Source of the DNA: Helicostylum pulchrum
Taxonomy: Eukaryota; Mucoromycota; Mucoromycetes; Mucorales; Mucoraceae
Length of the DNA: 64,000 nt
Direction of reading: 5' to 3'
Assembly: GCA_025677825.1 (NCBI GenBank)
Contig: JAIXMO010000072.1
Location: 1-64,000 of the forward strand
Part shown: positions 45,048 to 57,009 of the stretch, piece by piece
Numbering within the stretch: position 1 is the first letter of the stretch
How the letters are laid out: the number at the start of each line of letters is the position of its first letter
Translations under genes and position numbers: made by a program
Notes under the pieces: generated by a model
What the model saw: the letters and a program-made list of their open reading frames with translations, nothing else
Database searches by the model: none
Told to the model about the DNA's origin: nothing

Positions 45048-45623
45048 ATGGCATATGAAAGAAATACTACCGAAGGTATTCGTACTTGGTTAACAACAGA
45101 ATTAAGCTCACCAGGGTGGAATAGTTCGTCGATTGCAAAAGGATTGACTGAAGACGTAATGATGATTATTGTTGATGATTTTAACTTGTTTGAAACTAAA
45201 ATAAGACAAGCCATTATTTTATCTGCAATGTACATGAGAAAAGGTGATCTTTTGTCGTTGGGTGATGGTTTGAACAAGGTAACGTGTCTTTTTTTTTTTT
45301 ACTTCTTGTACATTTTACTATGAGAAATAGTACTGGGATGATGTTTTTTTTTCTGCTGTGTATGTGTGTCTGTATATACCTATATGTAGCCCGTTTATTA
45401 TTCTATATATTCCTGTTTTTATCATTAAATTTCCGTGACACCATCTTTTTTTTTTTAAAAAAAAAATGTCTTTAATATGAATATAAACTACCCTGTTCTT
45501 TTTTATATGTATAAATTACCTTTTTTTTTTTTTGTCGTAATTATCAGTTTTATCTATCCATCAGTATGAACTTTTTTATGGAGGTTTTTAAGGAGGGACA
45601 ATGACATAAAAAAAGGAAATATA

Positions 45624-45659
<36 letters not shown>

Positions 45660-47054
45660 GATATACTTGCATTATACATATACGCACACACACACACACA
45701 CACACACAAGGGGAGAGAGGGAGAGACAGAAAAATGGCCGTAGTGTACTAACCAATTCGAACTTTTTTAGGTGTTACAATTAGCCTTAAATGATAAGGAT
45801 GATTTTGTTAAAACGACAGCCAATGTACTCAAGGATTATCCAGACACTCAGTTACTAGATTTAAATATTGATACCTGGTCAGAGGACTTTAGATCGTTAT
45901 TGAGTAATATTGGGTCATCTAGTAAGTGTCATTTTACTTTTCTTAAAAAAACATTGCCTAATATCTATTTTTATAGTCGAACAAAATGGTTTCAACTTTC
46001 ACCCTTTGGAAGATATGATCTTGCAACCCTGTGCACGTACTACGCCCCCTTTTGTTTCATCAAACTATACCTCTTTAAAGTCAACACACACAAAGCACTT
46101 TAGTTTGACGACGAATGACGACACTATTATCTCCTCTGAGTCCAGACATTTACGTTTTAAAGAACTTGTTGAAACTGAAGAGAGGTCAGAACAAGCAGAG
46201 GCACAAGCAGCACAAGCAGTAGCACAAAAGAGAGCGGGTGCTGAATTGCAAAGTAAATCAAAACGTATCGCGTCACCTACCAACAACCTTCAAAATCCTT
46301 TCCCTTTCCCTCCTGCCAATGCTCCCCCTAGAAGTCATTCATTTGGTTCCATTCCTTCTGCCGCTTCTTCTTCCTTATATACAAAGAGACCCGCAAGACC
46401 TGCTCCTTCCGGTGGTGGCGGTCTTTTTATTAAACAACAAAAACCTATTCAAAGGCCTGTACAAAGACAGGCACCTGGTATTCAAAGACCTGCTCCTACT
46501 GCACCTCTTCCAAGAGGTTTGCAAAGAGTTCAGAAAACACAAATGCTTGATTTTAGCGCTGCTACTGAATTTGAGCAAAATACTGCTAATGCTTTAAAAC
46601 AAGCTCAAGATGGTAAGCACAGATTAATCATTCTATTCTATTTATTTATTTTGGGTCCGAAACTAACTATTTTTATTTCATTTTTTTGAAAATAGAAATC
46701 AAAGCAAAGGCTGAAGCAAAGAAAACAGAGGCTTTGGAAAGAAAGCAAAGACTTGCAAATGAAAAAAGAGAAAGAGAAGAAATAAGAAAGGCTCAACGGG
46801 AGAAACAAGCTGCCGATCGTGCCGCTGCTGCCGAGCGTGCTGCTGCTGCAGAACGAGCTGAGAGAGCTGCTGCTGATGCTGAATGTACCTTACCGAAATC
46901 TCCCACCTCTGCACCCAATTCTCCTAAAACCCCAAAGTCTCCTCTCAAATCCCCCAAAGTCAAGTCTGAGCATGTTTTCGCTGTTCCTGCCTTACCTGGA
47001 CATTTCCAACCCAAGGAAAAGACTCCACCTACTGAAAAGCTTACTACCTTCTAG
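45048..47054 (+). CDS. NELF-A-like protein (negative elongation factor subunit A, HDAg-domain family)
   Basis: Four exons (45048-45278, 45771-45921, 45977-46612, 46696-47054) give 458 aa. Residues about 1-130 match the order of animal NELF-A: 'IRTWLTTELSSPGWNSSSIA' then 'LFETKIRQAIILSAMYMRKG', 'VLQLALNDKDDFVKTTANVL' and 'YPDTQLLDLN', the helical domain of NELF-A/WHSC2. Next come 'CARTTPPFVSSNYTSLKSTH' with 'HFSLTT', resembling the conserved T-P-P-V-K-H-F-x-L segment, and 'LQRVQKTQMLDFSAATEF', resembling R-G-V-K-L-L-D-I-S-E-L. The C-terminus is a charged A/E/R helix and S-P-K repeats. NELF causes promoter-proximal pausing of RNA polymerase II with DSIF in animals. The call depends on segment order, not on a search. 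Confidence 0.7.
45620..45735. repeat. A31, (AC)n and (GA)n tracts in intron 1 of the NELF-A-like gene
   Basis: An A31 run (about 45627-45657), a (CA)n run of about 26 nt (45684-45709) and a GA-rich stretch lie in the 492-nt first intron, by far the longest intron in the window. Confidence 0.9.
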
Positions 47055-47498
47055 GAAAAATCCTATCATTTTATTTTTTTATTTGTACATATAATTATTC
47101 CATATTGTTATCTCCTTTCTCTTTCAACCTCTCTTATCCTTCCTATTTTCTTTTTTCTCACCAGCGCGAACTTCGTTTGTTCCGTGTATACAATACTCTT
47201 TTTTTTTTATTGAATATATACCTATTAATAACAACAACAAAAAAAGGCGTATAACTTCTGTTCTATATAACGATCGAATACAAATAAATAAAAAAAAAAT
47301 ATTTTAGCAACACAGTAATCAAAATTTAACGTGTAAAAAAAAAATTAAGTGAATCAAATATTACAAATTTTAATATATAAAAAAAATAGTCTATGTGCGT
47401 GTTTGGGGGGGGGGGGTGTATAATAAAAAGTAAATGCTAAAAAAAAGTAGAGGAAGAGGGGTTATAAGGAATATATAAAAATGAATGGTAAAATTATT
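47055..47498. other. Intergenic region between convergent genes, with a G13 run
   Basis: About 440 bases holding the 3' ends of the NELF-A-like and PDR genes. A run of 13 G near 47404-47416 is striking in such AT-rich DNA. No gene. Confidence 0.6.
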
Positions 47499-50400
47499 TT
47501 AACGCTTTGCCTTTCTAAATAAGTAGACAAAGAACATGAATGCAAACACGTTAAAAATGTAGTAGGCACAGAGAATACCGAAATCTCTCCATCTGTTTTC
47601 GTAACTCCAGCCAATTCTTGTTTCATAAAAGTCATTACCAAGACGGTAGGGACAATAATCACACATGTCAGTTGCATTAGTGTTGCCAATATAACCTGGT
47701 CCACCAGAAGTGAAGAAATCGGACATATATTCACTGCATGTAACACCAGGAGGGGCAGGAATTTGAATATAACCTTCTTTTTCACAGCTAACTTCGACAC
47801 TATCCATAACGTTCACAACTAGACCTTCTATCACATAATGGTACGGATCTAGCCAGTACATCCAGGAGCTCCAGAACTTGGGCATGGAATCAGGAGGTTG
47901 CATAATACCAGCAAACAGAATCAAGATGGAAGTAAAGAAGGGGTTAATGACAGCAGCCATAGGAGGGGTAGCAGAGAAAGCGGCAATCATGAAACCAAGA
48001 GAGACAGAGTAAAGTAAGAAGACGGCAAAATGAATATAGAAGAAACCGATACGTTCAGAACTTTCTTGAAGACCAGCAGTCCAGTAGAAACAAACCAAGA
48101 AAATAGCAGAAAAGAAAATCAAGTAAGGGATTTCAACTAGAACACACGAAAGCGCAAACGGAGCCCAGCCATAGTATCTCGAAGCGTACTCACGACGGAA
48201 CCAAGTTCTTTCTTCCATGAAACGAGGTTGAGCAAGAATAATCAAAGCGTTACTCATCAACAGCGTAGTAAAGACAGAGAACATACGATTTTGCATATCT
48301 GCAGGTGTATTACCGAGCTTCCAGAAAGAGAAACCAGAGATAAGACCAATGAAACAAACATTGAAAAGACGACCCATGTTATAGGTAGGACAACGCCACC
48401 AAGAGACATTCATACGCTTATAAACGAGCCAGAATTGTTGAGCAAAAGTAAGAGAATAAGGACTAGTAGTGTTCTTGTTGTTAGGGTTAATACCAGTGTG
48501 AATTTCTTCGAGTTCAGCATCAAGAGCCTTGGCTTGAGAAGATCCGGTCCAAACATCAGCCCAATCTTTAGTAGCCTTACCAGCAGTACCAGCACCAACA
48601 CATTCAAGAATATATTCAGCAGGGTTAGCACTAGGAGAGCACTTGGGTCCACCATTGGATTCAAAGTAATCAATCATAGTAGCAGCACCTTCACCAATTT
48701 CACCACAGTAAGCAGTACGACCTCCACGAACTAACAAGACAAGATGATCAAAGTGCTCAAAGAGAGTAGCAGAAGGTTGATGAATAGTACAAAGTACGGG
48801 CCAACCAGCATCGGCAAGCTTACGAATGAAACGGACAATATTATAAGAGCTTTGAGCATCAAGACCAGAAGTAGGTTCATCCAAGAAAAGAAGCTTGGGC
48901 TTACCAACTAATTCAGTAGCAATAGTAAGACGTTTACGTTCTTCAACAGAGATACCAACACCAGCTTCGAGGTTACCAATAAGAGCATCAGCAATCTTTT
49001 CCATTTCCATAAGACGGATAATTTGTTCAACATAGGTATCCTTTTCTTCCTTGGATACTTCGCTACCTTGACGAAGGTAAGCAGAGAACTTGAGCGCTTC
49101 ACGAACAGTAGCGTTAGGATTATGGACATCCATTTGTTCACAGTAACCAGTAGTACGTTCAAAATCAGGACCAAGAGGTTCACCATTCATATAAATACGA
49201 CCTTCGATTTTACCAATAGTCTTTCTCTTGGCCAAGACATCCAACAAGGTTGTCTTACCAGCACCAGAAGACCCCATTAAAGCAGTAAGATGACCAGGAC
49301 GAACGATACCACCGATATCATTTAAGAGTTTAAGAGATCCACCCTTAATAGGTACAGTGTAGTCCATATGATGCCAAGAGAATGTAGTACCTTCAGAAAC
49401 AGCCTCCATCTTTTCATCATCTTCACGAACGGTTTGTTGAAGAGCCAAAGATTCATCAACAGGCTTAGGAGCTTTACCGGCCTTATAAACCTTGGTGACA
49501 GAGCCTTCCTTTTGAAGATCAACAAATTCCATACCAAGAGCAGTAATAGCAGTGAAGAAAATAAAGAAGAGAATGACAGCAACAAAGTTAATCCAACGTT
49601 GCCAGATTTCATAACCGTAAGCAGTATGAAGGTAAGCCTCACCAGAAACAGAGTTGGCACCAGGAACTGCACCAGCAAGGATACAGGTTCTGTAAGCATC
49701 GTCAGTGTAAGAGGGACCAAAAGGTACTGAATTAGCACCGGCACAAGAAAATTCCATACCGTTTAATTCGTTGGAAATCAAAGCCTTGTAACCGTAGGCA
49801 AGAGGGTTAATCCAGTAGATCCACATGAGCCAAGGATGCATTTGAGTATAAGGAATTTGGTAACCACAATAAACAAGACAGGCAATCAGCAAGACAGATG
49901 AGAGTTGAGAAGCAGTAAAGAAATTAGGTGAAACAGCACCCCAGAAACGGAAGAAACCATTCATACATAAATTAGTGACAACAAGAATAATAAAGAATGT
50001 GAAGAACTATTACAAAAAAATAAATATTAGTAAAAAAAAATAACTAAATTATTACAATTTTTTTTTTTACCTTTCCAGCTTCAAGAACAAGACCCATCAT
50101 AAAGTAAACACAAAGTTCAAAAACGAGAACTTGAATAATAGCCAAAGGGATATCAGCGATAACAGTAGCAATATAAAAAGCAGAAGGACGATACAAAGCA
50201 AAATGCTTGTGCTTTTCGAGAACACGACGACCTTGCATGAAAGCAGAAAGTTCAGCTTGAGCAATCAAAGCATTGAATAAAAGGGAGAACAAGAAAGCAC
50301 CACCACGAGAGAAAGCGCCCGAGGCATCCACAGGCATCATATAAAAGACAGAAGCCATAATAAGACCCTTGATGACTACACCACCATAACGAGAGATTAA

Positions 50401-51948
50401 AGCGCCGGTATCGCCAGAGATAAGTTGAAATTGACGAATAGTAAGAGCTTTGACTTGTTGATAATAAGAAGCAACCAAAGGAGAGTGTTTAGGGGCTCTC
50501 TTTTGATGAGCTTCCAAAAAGGCTTGACGGAACTTTTCATCAGGACGGTCTTCATTGATCTTGTTTTCATACTCATCACGTTCTTGCATCATATCTCTGT
50601 AAAGACCAGATTCTTTATAAGTCTTTTCGAATTGAATAGCATTGACAGGGACACGATCCTTGAAACCGTCACGGAATTCACGTTCGTTAGCATTACAGAG
50701 ACCAGTCAAGAAATCAGGAGTAGATTTACGATCAGGACAATAGAAACCCATATCTTCAAAGTAACCTTTAGCCTTAGCGGTAGGACCGAAATAAATGCAA
50801 CGGCCTTCATCAAGGACCATAACCTTATCAAAGAGATGGAAAATGTTATCGGAAGCTTGATAGAGAGTAGAAATGGTAGTCTTGTGCATAATATCAGTCA
50901 TGATACGAAGAGAACGGACATAATCAAGAGCGGATGAAGCATCTAAACCACGAGTAGAACAATCCCAACAATTGATAGAACTACGAGTAGTCATTTGTTC
51001 AGCAATAGAAAGACGCTTACGTTCACCACCAGAAAGACCACGGACAAAAGCATTACCAACCATGGTGTTCATTTGTTTTGTTAAACCAAGCATGTTACCG
51101 AGCATATAAAGAATCTTGTTGATGAATTCACCCTTAGTTTCATTTTCTAAACGTTTACCGGGGGTCTTGTTCTTTAAAGCAAAGCTTAAGGTTTGTTTAC
51201 AGGTCAAAGTAGGATAATGGAGATCTTCTTCTTCGTTGTAACAAACTTCACCACGGAAATGCTTTGAGAATTCTTGAGCTTCAATACCACCATAATGAAC
51301 AGTACCTTCGATATTTGTATAAGAAGAACGCATATTGGCAATAACACGAAGTAAAGAGGTACAACCAGCACCAGGACGACCAAGAACAAGAAGCATTTCT
51401 CCGTCTTTACAGAAACCGTCATTGCCTTTAAGAATGGTGAAATCCGAACCAGTTGTCTTACCCCACTTCCAGAATTGAACTGTATCACGCATCCAAGTCC
51501 AGTTAGTAGAAATAGTTTTAGCATCAGCACCAAGACCATGAACGACTAAATCTTTCCAGACAACACCCATATGCTTGGGATGGAAACCAGCATCTTCGCC
51601 TTGGTTTCTTTGGTCGCTTAAAAAGTCAGTTAAATCGAAATCTTTGAGGTCGCCCTTTTCAGCTTCACCAGCAGACATGGATTTACGACGAGAGATGCGA
51701 GATTGTTGAGTTAATTCTCTGCGGATCTCTTCATAGTTGCTCATTGCTTCCTCGATATTGACAGCATTGCCTTCGGTTTCACCAAATGCACCATGTTCTC
51801 TATTGGGATAATCGTCAGATTGGCTGTTTATTTCCTCTTTATCATGAACACCTTCAATAGTGGAGTCATCTGAAAAGTGTTTATTTTGATAATCTTCGTC
51901 ACGGTTGTGTCGAGTGTGTTGCCCATTTGGCAACGCTTGCATATCCAT
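47499..51948 (-). CDS. Full-length PDR-type (ABCG) multidrug transporter
   Basis: Two exons (51948-50071 and 50006-47499) give 1461 aa, the usual size. Order: N-terminal NBD1, six-helix TMD1, NBD2, TMD2. NBD1 has the Walker A 'GRPGAGCTSLL' with the Cys typical of fungal PDR (about residue 190), 'VRGLSGGERKRLSIAE' and 'CWDCSTRGLDA'. NBD2 (about residue 870) has a normal Walker A 'GSSGAGKTTLLDVL', the degenerate signature 'GVGISVEERKRLTIA' and Walker B 'LLFLDEPTSGLDAQS'. PDR pumps export azoles and other hydrophobic toxins from the plasma membrane. Codon use is more biased (GCC/AAG/GGT rich) than in neighbouring genes, suggesting strong expression. The single intron lies between NBD1 and the end of TMD1. 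Confidence 0.96.
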
Positions 51949-53483
51949 GTTGGATCAAGAAATTAAAAAAAAATGAGTTGAAAGTGTATAAAGAAGTTTT
52001 TTTTTTTTCTTGAAAGAGTTTTAGAGAAAGCAAAAAAAAAAAAAAAAAAAAAAAGAGAAATACGTATATATATTTTGATGAAAAAAACGGAAAGTGTCAT
52101 TCTTTTGACCCACTTTTATATGTTTTTTTTTAGCTTAAAATTTTCGTATAACCGGATAAATCTGGCCTGAACAATTCTACCATGTCGTTTCAAGATCCGA
52201 ATTAAGAAAATACGATACTTGAGCGGTAAAACCATTGATGGTTGTACAATATTACATCACCGACTTTGCTGCAAATCAATGTGTTTAATGTATATAAAAA
52301 TAAATGGTGGTGACAGTTTTTTTGATGTAGCAGAGTATAAACCAAAAAGTAGAATTACACGGATCTATCAAATAACCTCAACTATTTTGTATATAAAAAA
52401 AAGACTTTATGTAACTCGTACGTAATAGTGCACTAAGATTTTTTTATGCCATCAATCATCATGTTATGTGGAGCAATTTTTATTGTCCAAAACGGCATGT
52501 CTCCGCTTAAATATTTTATACTCTTCACAGGATCATATCTTTCTTGCAAAAACGGTTGAATTATTCTTCAGATACACCCGTATTATTGAGTGCCCGGCTT
52601 GAAACTGTAATCCTTCTTTTTCATTTGCATCGGACATCCGGACAAATATACTACTTACTAACAGTAAACTATTCTTCCAATTCTATTTCATACGTATCTT
52701 GCATTCCATATAGAAGTTTTCAAAATGTGTGTAACTTTCCAAGTAAACTGTCGGCTTGAACGGATCCAAATAACGAAGATTCCGACCTAATCCTTTTTTT
52801 TTTCAATTGATGGCAAACAAAGTAATCATGTGGCCTTTTTTTTCTGCTCATTATACCGAAAAAGAGGGATTAAATAGTCAAATGAAAATGGCTTCAGCGC
52901 CACTTTGTAAATATTGATTGCGTTATCTACTTTTGGAATGAATGTGGTGACACACAGCTACAAACGCACGACATCGTTTCCCGTGAATGCAGATATTTAT
53001 ACGCGCGTAAAAGTATTTCTCTATTTCTCTTGGAGCTCCAGTACATCTAAACAGAGTAAGATAAGGTGTACCGGCTATAAATTCTACCTATCATACTTTT
53101 AGACGTAATAATAAAACCAGGCTATATATACCAATCACCACGGATAATAAAGACTTTTGACATAAAAAGAGGACTTTTTGTAGCTGTGTAAATGGGAATC
53201 CAAAATCCTATTTACGCTTATGAAATTTTACAGCTGATTGACTTTGAAATTAACTGATAAAGAAAAAACACGAGCTTTTTTGTTAAAAACTGAAGATCCA
53301 AACTGTCTAAATTATTCTTCCAGCACATCAATATTTTATAACGCCAAGGCGATTCGCAGCACAAAAACTCCGTTTCAATAACAAGTTTTTTTTTTTTTTA
53401 CTGTTTTTGTGTGTGCGATTTTTTCAGGTTAAATGTTTACCGGGTTAAAGAATCCCCTTTTATTTATTTTTATTTGCAACAAA
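51949..53483. other. Intergenic region, promoter of the PDR gene
   Basis: About 1.5 kb between the PDR start and the ABCF gene's 3' end. The first 100 bases are A/T-run rich (leader). No long ORF and no repeat shared with other parts of the window was noticed. I did not find a clear pleiotropic-drug-response element. Confidence 0.5.
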
Positions 53484-56093
53484 TCAAGCTTGATTCTTAT
53501 TCTTTTTCATAGTACGCAATACGAAAGAAACATATGCATCTATGCCTTTTTTCCATCTGCAGACATTTCCGTTATCAATAGTATATACTTCGTTTTGAGT
53601 AGATATTATGTCACTATCTGATCCATCACTATTATATCCTTCACTTGATTCGGGTTCCAAGATCTGCTTCAAAAACCAAACATCGTGACTAACAGTAATT
53701 AATGCTCCCGAATAACCTGCTAAAGCATTAACAAGCATTTCCACAGTTCCTATATCCAAATGGTTGGTAATTTCATCAAGCACTAAAACGTGCGGTCGAT
53801 CAAATAAAATCAAAGCAAAAGAAATACGATTACGCTGACCACCACTTAGGGACCGGATCTTTTGAAGCACCAGTTTACCAGAGATACCCATCGTACCAAA
53901 ATGAGCGCGACATTCATGTTCAGTAACTGTAGGGTGTTTACTAATCATATATTCTACTGGAGACATATCCAAGTCAAGTTGATCCACCATGTGTTGAGAG
54001 AAATAGCCAATACGAAGTAATGTATGTCGATAGACTTCACCACTAGTAGGTTCCGTTTTACCTGTCAACATGTTAAGTAAAGTAGATTTACCACATCCGT
54101 TAGGACCAATAAAAGCGATACGAGCATTAGGTTCAATGTTGATAGAAAATGGTTCGATTGAATTCTTTTTAGTTTTGGGGTATCTAAAGGATGCTTCACT
54201 CATACGGAATACTGGTCCATTGTAACGTAACTGAGATGGTTCCGGGATTTTCATAGTAGCTGTCTTTACACCTTGCTCTACAACAATTGAAACACGGGCA
54301 TCTAAATGGTAACCGTAACGGTAACTCTGCTTGAATCTTTTACCATCTTCCGTCTTTTCCATACCAAGTCTATCCAGCTTCTTTCGTCTTGAATTAACCA
54401 TACCATGACGTTTATCATCACCTGTTGATTTTGCTTGCTGAAGATTATGTTGAATACTGGACAAAATTTGTTTTCTACGTTTTTCAGTATTCTATCATAA
54501 AAGAAGTAATCAGCTAAACCATTTTTTAAAACAGCCAAACCCCCCCCCCCCCTTACATCTAAAAGAGTTTGTTTACGAATACGTTGTTCCTCAGTATTGG
54601 ATTCCCAATCTTGATAATTTCCAAGATGATACTTTAACTGTTTATCTTTCATGATGATTGTTTCTTCCGTTACATTATTCAAGAACTCACGATCATGGGA
54701 AACTACGACAACAATCATATCACCGGTATCTTTTATAATATATTCTTGAAACCAAAGGATGGCAGGCAGGTCCAAATGGTTAGTAGGTTCATCCAACAAG
54801 AGAATATCAGGTTTTATAAACAAACTCTTGGCTAAAGCAATTCGCATACGCCAGCCACCGGAAAATGTCGAAATAAAAGATGTGGATTGTTCTTGACTAA
54901 AGCCTAAACCCTTCAATAATTTTTTGGCTCGATTCAATCGTTCTTCTTGATCTACCAACTCCATCTTTTCAAACACTTGAGCAATAATATCGTTTACCAT
55001 ATCAGGAGTGACATAGTGTTGAGGATCGTTAGCGCAAAAGTCAGCATATTCTTTTTCGAGTCGAACAAGTTCTTTACGAGCCTCACGACCACGTAAACCG
55101 GATCTTTTAATAGCGAGACGGTTTGCTTCGTCTAGCCTGTCTTTTACACGAGATTGAATAATTGAAAATACAACTTTGTTTAATTTTTCATTTGCTTTCC
55201 TTTGATGGCCCGAAGTAGGAGCATGATCACCAATAACGGCACGAAGAACTAATAAAATGTTAAAGCTTGATCCTTTTATACATGTATAACTATCAAATTA
55301 CCTTCATATTCTCTAATTGCGATTGTAGCTTCTTTATCGGCACTTAATACTTCTTGAACGACAGTGGTAGACTCATCAAAGTCCTCCAATTGGGATATAT
55401 GAAGAATATTCAAGTTTTGAGGTAAACCCACCAGAATATTATCCGCCATGCATTTCATCAGGATGGATTTTCCAACGCCATTTTGTCCGACCAAACCATA
55501 TCTAACCAAAGGTTTTAATTTCAAATGAGCATCGACCAACAAATCATTTTGTCCGATGGATATTTGAATGCCTTGAAGATCGATTTCTTTATTACTGGTT
55601 TCAAGCGTTTCGGTGTGAAATCGACTCTGTTGAGATATTGCTACTAATTCGGGCTCTACTGAAGGTGCAGTAACTTGTTTTCCTTTACCACTCTTTCTTG
55701 CTGCTCTTCTTTCTGCAAGTGGCATACGTTTTTCTTTTACATGTAGTGTTTCAGAGTTGCTCGGCTGCTTTTTAAAAATAATTTAGAAACACACTCAAAT
55801 AAGGGCCCTTTTGTGCGATTTACCTTTTTATCTTGCTTTAATAAAACAGGAGCTGTATCAATTGCTGATTTATCAACTTTAAATTCGTTATTGGCTAACA
55901 AGGATCTATAAAAACCGCTCCGAGTCTTATCATTGGTATTAGCATCGATTAAAAAAGGTTCGGTGGTTTCGCGTACTTGGTCGTGGTCGCTGAGGTTCAT
56001 ATCACCCAGTATACTTCCAATGTAATTTACTGTGTCTTCATCCAAATTGATTTTAAAACTAGATAATTGTGTTTTGAATAATTCTACAACCAT
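53484..56093 (-). CDS. ABCF ATPase, ABCF3/Gcn20-like
   Basis: Four exons (56093-55824, 55767-55302, 55248-54557, 54491-53484) give 811 aa. A small N-terminal helical domain ('LDEDTVNYIGSILGDMN') is followed by two ABC domains with no membrane helices. ABC1: 'GLVGQNGVGKSILMKCMAD', 'STFSGGWRMRIALAKSLFI', 'ILLLDEPTNHLD'. ABC2: 'FIGPNGCGKSTLLNMLTG', 'SLSGGQRNRISFALILF', 'VLVLDEITNHLD'. The N-terminal domain plus twin ABC fits ABCF3/Gcn20, which works with Gcn1 on ribosomes in amino-acid-starvation signalling. ABC2 has Ile where most members have Pro in D-E-P-T-N-H-L-D. Intron 3 holds a run of 12 C (plus strand, 54540-54552). Confidence 0.9.
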
Positions 56094-56186
56094 ATAGCGA
56101 TTTGGTAATAGAGGTTCTTTTTTTTTTTTTTTTTTTTGAGTTGGACGGTTTTTTATATGTTGTATTGTTTTTTTTTGCTGCGGTCT

Positions 56187-56311
56187 ACGCCGCAGTATTT
56201 TTTTCGGGCCACAGGTAGTGTACTTGGCTTTGTATGATCACATGTTACCCGATCCAAATACAGACCATATACACTACCTGTGGCCCGAAAAATTTAGGCT
56301 GTGGTGTGGTG
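56187..56311. mobile_element. Very short inverted-repeat element or strong hairpin
   Basis: Left arm TTTTTCGGGCCACAGGTAGT (ending GTA) at 56200-56222 is an exact inverted copy of TACACTACCTGTGGCCCGAA (ending AAA) at 56270-56292. Weaker matching continues outward (CGCCGCAG versus CACCACAG). The 47-base spacer has no code. Just outside on the left is a second small hairpin CTGCGG-TCTAC-GCCGCAG (56179-56196). It could be a MITE, or a transcribed hairpin or terminator near the ABCF 5' end. Confidence 0.75.
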
Positions 56312-56449
56312 AAGCTTGGAGTTCTCTGTCGAGAATACAATTATTCCGCTATATATTGAAATCTTTAACATGTCTGAAATAAAACAACTTTCTTTTCCTT
56401 TCTGTAAATTTCATATTATCTATTTTGTGAAGCTTTAGCTTTAAGTTAT

Positions 56450-56610
56450 CCCATTTTTTAGATTCTTATAACATTTAGAATTGGAACCAGTCAAAATACA
56501 ATTTATTGATATAACTATCGATTACAACATTTAGGCCTGAATTATTTATTATTTGAATCATTGTAGCAAGATATCTATAACCCCCCATATTATCTATATC
56601 TGCTCTACCT
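56450..56610. repeat. Dispersed repeat shared with 42361-42520
   Basis: Second copy of the repeat described at 42361-42520, same orientation, diverged by point changes and short gaps. It lies between the hairpin element and the TTA-flanked element. Confidence 0.65.
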
Positions 56611-56784
56611 TTTAAACCCGATCTCAGCCCAACATTACAGTGGCCCCTAAGAAAAACGTATTTTTTTCCTGCGTTCTCATTTAATCACATCAAATCTCAA
56701 AAAAAATCTTCGAAATTTCAATTTTTTCTAGTAAAGTTCCATTTTTCCATTTTTCCACTTTACGAAGAGGTTTTTGACTTGTTA

Positions 56785-56979
56785 AGGCTGCTCCCAAGTA
56801 GCCTGTACAGGCTGTAACCCTTTTTATTTTTTTTTGATGAATCACAAACTAGTAGCTTTGTATAATGGATGTGTGACGATTGCGTTACTGTTTTGTAACG
56901 TTACAAATCTTCCATTTTTATTATTATTCCGTATTAGTGATTAATTTTACAGCCTGTACAGGCTACTTGCGAGCGGCCT
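56785..56979. mobile_element. 195-bp MITE with 34-bp terminal inverted repeats and TTA target duplication (PIF/Harbinger-like)
   Basis: Left terminus AGGCTGCTCCCAAGTAGCCT (continuing GTACAGGCTGTAA) and inverted right terminus AGGCCGCTCGCAAGTAGCCT (continuing the same way) differ at only two positions over about 33 nt. TTA flanks the element on both sides (56782-56784 and 56980-56982), the 3-bp TWA target duplication typical of PIF/Harbinger transposons. Each terminus itself contains the palindrome AGCCTGTACAGGCT. No coding capacity. It sits immediately upstream of the nuclease relic at 57 kb. Confidence 0.85.
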
Positions 56980-57009
56980 TTAGCATGACCGTTGGGGACG
57001 CTCTTACAG

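Noticed and set aside
48228..48734. 168-codon plus-strand ORF inside the PDR gene
   Set aside because: Antisense shadow produced by the strong codon bias of the transporter.
52914..53102. 62-codon ORF in the PDR promoter region
   Set aside because: Short, no motif, no sign of selection on composition.
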